Assembly (NCBI GenBank): GCA_034666965.1
Contig: JAXDKT010000120.1
Location: 1-9,277, forward strand
DNA length: 9,277 nucleotides
Source of the DNA: Chersky-267 sp034666965
GTDB lineage: Bacteria; Chloroflexota; Limnocylindria; Limnocylindrales; CSP1-4
Direction of reading: 5' to 3'
Every line of letters begins with the position of its first letter. The stretch's first letter is position 1. A program made the translations under genes and the position numbers. The notes under the pieces are model-generated. The model saw only the letters and a list, made by a program, of their open reading frames with translations. It was not told the origin of the DNA and ran no database searches. Positions 7,007 to 9,277 of the stretch are shown here, one piece after another.

Positions 7007-7011
7007 ACGAT

Positions 7012-7016
7012 CTCCC
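7012..7016 (-). promoter_or_regulatory. Possible ribosome binding site for ATG 7002
   Basis: The minus strand reads GGGAG at 7016-7012, nine bases before ATG 7002. This is a fair Shine-Dalgarno and the main argument for the longer FAD oxidoreductase start. It competes with the leaderless reading described for TAGGAT. Confidence 0.35.
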
Positions 7017-7043
7017 GCCGCCCGATCGAGCCGGCGCCCCACG

Positions 7044-7049
7044 TACACT
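7044..7049 (+). promoter_or_regulatory. Candidate -10 element for ilvD
   Basis: TACACT is a good TAnnnT match in the 83-base divergent gap, and would start transcription near 7056 with a leader of about 30 bases before the ilvD ATG. No good -35 is seen about 17 bases upstream. The gap shows no other clear operator or leader-peptide attenuator. Confidence 0.4.
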
Positions 7050-7072
7050 GGTGGCTCGCCCGATCCAGCGCC

Positions 7073-7077
7073 GAGGA
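7073..7077 (+). promoter_or_regulatory. Ribosome binding site of ilvD
   Basis: GAGGA lies 8 bases upstream of ATG 7086, the clearest Shine-Dalgarno in this window. It supports ATG 7086 as the ilvD start and implies a leadered mRNA, unlike leuC. Confidence 0.65.
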
Positions 7078-7085
7078 CCGCCCGA

Positions 7086-8825
7086 ATGCCCGACCGCCCG
7101 CTGCCGTACGACCAGCCGACCGATCCGGCCAAGCGCCACTCCCATGCGCTGACCGACGGACCGGAGCGCGCCGGAGCGCGGTCGATGCTCAAAGCCGTCG
7201 GGTTCACCGACGAGGACCTGGCCAAGCCCCTCGTCGGCGTGGCCACGACCTGGATCGAGACCATGCCCTGCAACCTCAACCAGCGCCGGCTCGCCGAGCA
7301 GGTCAAGGCCGGCATCCGCTCGGCCGGCGGGACGCCCATGGAGTTCAACACGATCTCGATCAGCGACGGCGTGTCGATGGGCACCGAGGGGATGAAGGCC
7401 AGCCTGATCAGCCGCGAGGTCGTGGCCGACTCGATCGAACTGGTCGTGCGCGGCCACCTGCTCGACGGGGTCGTCTGCCTGGTCGGTTGCGACAAGACGA
7501 TCCCCGGCGCGGCGATGGCGCTGGGCCGCCTCGACGTGCCCGGCTTGGTCCTCTACAACGGGACGATCTACCCGGGCACCTACAAGGGTCGCCGCAACGC
7601 GACGGTCGTGACCGTCTACGAGGCGATCGGGGCCTATCGGGCGGGCAAGATCACCCTCGACGAGCTGTACGAGATCGAGAACGTGGCCTGCCCCGGCCCG
7701 GGTGCGTGCGGCGGCCAGTTCACGGCCAACACCATGAGCACGGTCATGGAGTTCATCGGTCTGTCACCGGCGGGGCTCAATGGAATCCCCGCCGAGGACC
7801 CCGCCAAGGACGACGCCGCGCGGGTCACCGGCGAGCTCGTCATGGACCTGGTCCGGCGCGACCTCCGGCCGTCGGCGGTGGTCACCCGCCAGGCGCTCGA
7901 GAACGGGATCGCCTCGATCGCGGCGACCGGCGGGTCGACCAACGGCGTGCTCCACATGCTGGCGATCGCCCACGAGTTCGGGCTGAGCCTGAACATCGAC
8001 GAGTTCGGGGCCATCGCCGACCGGACGCCGATCGTTGCCGACATGCAGCCGGGTGGCCGGTTCACCGCGACCGACATCTACGAGGCCGGAGGCGTGGCGC
8101 TGGTCATGCGCGAGCTGCTGAAGCGCGACCTCCTTCACGGCGACGCGCCGACCGTCGACGGCCGGACGATCGCCCAGATCGCCGCGGACGTGACCGAGAC
8201 GCCCGGCCAGGAGGTCGTCGTCCCGATCGAGCGCCCGATCAAGCCGACCGGCGGCCTGGCGATCCTGCGCGGCTCACTCGCACCTGACGGCTGCGTCGTC
8301 AAGCTGGCCGGTCACGAGCGGCGGCTCCACACGGGGCCGGCCCGGGTCTTCGATTCCGAGACGGCCTGCTACGACGCCGTCCGGGCGCAGCGGATCCGTC
8401 CCGGCGATGTCGTCGTGATCCGGTACGAGGGGCCCGTGGGAGGTCCCGGCATGCAGGAGATGCTCCAGGTCACCGGCGCCCTCGTCGGGGAGGGCCTGGG
8501 CGACACGGTCGCACTCATCACCGACGGGCGCTTCTCCGGCGGGACGCACGGGCTGATGATCGGGCACATCGCGCCCGAAGCCGCCCTGGGTGGACCGATC
8601 GGCCTCGTCGAGGAGGGCGACGAGATCGTGATCGATGTGGACCGGCGGGCGGTCGACATCAACGTGGCCGCCGCGGTCCTCGAGGAGCGGCGAGCCCGCT
8701 GGACCGCCCCGAAGCCGCGCTATGCGGGCGGCGTGATGGCCAAATACGCCGCCCTCGTCAGCACCGCATCCGAGGGCGCCGTGACGACGGGCAGGCGAAT
8801 GTCATCGGCGCTCGAGCGCCGATGA
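7086..8825 (+). CDS. ilvD: Dihydroxyacid dehydratase
   Basis: This enzyme dehydrates 2,3-dihydroxyisovalerate and 2,3-dihydroxy-3-methylvalerate to the 2-keto acids that precede valine, leucine and isoleucine. The product is 579 residues, normal for the family. Cysteines C62 (TMPCNLN), C135 (VGCDKT) and C208 (PGACGGQ) are evenly spaced by 73 residues, as in the [2Fe-2S] dehydratases of plants and mycobacteria. The conserved GRFSGGTHG near the C-terminus contains S484, the probable catalytic base. Sugar-acid dehydratases (Edd, XylD types) are related, but the N-terminal TMPCNLN and ITDGRFSGG context is typical of IlvD. The start at ATG 7086 is supported by GAGGA 8 bases upstream. It supplies the keto acid that the leucine branch, including the LeuCD encoded 4.8 kb away, builds on, but belongs to a separate transcription unit. 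A flavin oxidoreductase gene follows 25 bases later. Confidence 0.97.
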   Translation: MPDRPLPYDQPTDPAKRHSHALTDGPERAGARSMLKAVGFTDEDLAKPLVGVATTWIETMPCNLNQRRLAEQVKAGIRSAGGTPMEFNTISISDGVSMGTEGMKASLISREVVADSIELVVRGHLLDGVVCLVGCDKTIPGAAMALGRLDVPGLVLYNGTIYPGTYKGRRNATVVTVYEAIGAYRAGKITLDELYEIENVACPGPGACGGQFTANTMSTVMEFIGLSPAGLNGIPAEDPAKDDAARVTGELVMDLVRRDLRPSAVVTRQALENGIASIAATGGSTNGVLHMLAIAHEFGLSLNIDEFGAIADRTPIVADMQPGGRFTATDIYEAGGVALVMRELLKRDLLHGDAPTVDGRTIAQIAADVTETPGQEVVVPIERPIKPTGGLAILRGSLAPDGCVVKLAGHERRLHTGPARVFDSETACYDAVRAQRIRPGDVVVIRYEGPVGGPGMQEMLQVTGALVGEGLGDTVALITDGRFSGGTHGLMIGHIAPEAALGGPIGLVEEGDEIVIDVDRRAVDINVAAAVLEERRARWTAPKPRYAGGVMAKYAALVSTASEGAVTTGRRMSSALERR

Positions 8826-8850
8826 CGACGGATTGCCACGGCGGCGCGGC

Positions 8851-9277
8851 ATGACACAGGCACCTCGGATCCCCATCGGTATCAAGACCTCGCCGCAGGC
8901 CGTCGACTGGCCGACCCTCGACGCGGCATGGGCGCGGATCGGCGAGCACGACGTCTTCGATTCCGTCTGGATGAACGACCACCTGACCGACGTCTCCCAG
9001 GAGCGTCATGGGGCGAGCCTCGAGGCCCTCACCGTGATGGCTGCGCTCGTCCATCGCGTGCCGGGCAAGTGGGTCGGCCACGCCGTCCTCTCCGCCACGT
9101 TCCGCCACCCAGCCGTGCTTGCCAAGGCCGCGACGGTCATGGACCACGCGACAGGCGGCCGGTTCATCGTCGGCCTCGGCGCGGGCTGGCACGAGGGCGA
9201 GCACGTCCCGTTCGGCATCCCGATGCCACCGATGCCGGAGCGGTTCGATCGCTTCGAATCGGCCGTCCACGTCCTCC
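8851..9277 (+). CDS. Luciferase-like monooxygenase family, probably F420-dependent (partial, 3' end outside window)
   Basis: Reading from ATG 8851 gives 142 codons with no stop before the window edge. WMNDHL at 40-45, RHPAVLAKAATVMD at 85-98 and GGRFIVGLGAGW at 102-113 followed by ERFDRFESAVHVL are hallmarks of the luciferase-like (LLM) TIM-barrel oxidoreductases, in the pattern common in F420-dependent members. The family uses reduced F420 or FMN on varied substrates; none can be named. Usual length is about 280-340 residues, so less than half is visible. No strong Shine-Dalgarno is present. It lies 25 bases after ilvD on the same strand, so it may be cotranscribed, though no link to amino acid synthesis is evident. 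Confidence 0.88.
   Translation, partial: MTQAPRIPIGIKTSPQAVDWPTLDAAWARIGEHDVFDSVWMNDHLTDVSQERHGASLEALTVMAALVHRVPGKWVGHAVLSATFRHPAVLAKAATVMDHATGGRFIVGLGAGWHEGEHVPFGIPMPPMPERFDRFESAVHVL

Noticed and set aside
8758..9270. 170-codon minus-strand open frame over the end of ilvD and the LLM gene
   Set aside because: The plus strand carries a continuous luciferase-like family frame from ATG 8851 with diagnostic motifs, so the minus frame is its shadow.

Overview
This is a high-GC (about 70% by eye), densely packed bacterial chromosome segment. It holds seven complete protein-coding genes, the last 22 codons of an eighth at the left edge, and the first 142 codons of a ninth at the right edge. I see no RNA genes, CRISPR arrays, insertion sequences, integrases or attachment sites. 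Gene content and base composition fit a free-living high-GC lineage such as a soil or freshwater Chloroflexota (Limnocylindria/Ellin6529-like) or an actinobacterium. The F420-type luciferase-like oxidoreductase, the MarP-like protease and the Shine-Dalgarno-poor starts agree with that. Phylum placement is inference, not proof.

Left block, plus strand, 1-5804: the tail of an unidentified gene, then a 99-base gap with a perfect 11-bp inverted repeat. After it come leuC and leuD (the two subunits of isopropylmalate isomerase), a small predicted lipoprotein, a membrane-anchored CvpA/trypsin-like serine protease resembling mycobacterial MarP, and a DUF885 family predicted metallopeptidase. Junctions are tight: 1 base between leuC and leuD, 59 before the lipoprotein, 21 before the protease, and a 4-base GTGA overlap into the DUF885 gene. 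These genes could be one transcription unit.

Middle: a DAO/SoxB-like FAD oxidoreductase on the minus strand ends only 10 bases from the DUF885 stop, so the two are convergent. It starts 83 bases from ilvD, which is divergent. That gap holds candidate -10 elements for both genes and a good Shine-Dalgarno for ilvD.

Right block, plus strand, 7086-9277: ilvD (dihydroxyacid dehydratase), then 25 bases later the start of a luciferase-like, probably F420-dependent oxidoreductase that runs off the edge.

Functionally, leuCD and ilvD are Fe-S enzymes of branched-chain amino acid synthesis. The lipoprotein-protease-DUF885 run looks like an envelope or peptide-processing group. Most of the window is ordinary metabolism. 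The items most worth a second look are the MarP-like protease with its conserved cysteine pair and its translationally coupled DUF885 partner, the leuC upstream hairpin, two matching leaderless-type promoter arrangements, and a strong excess of GATC.
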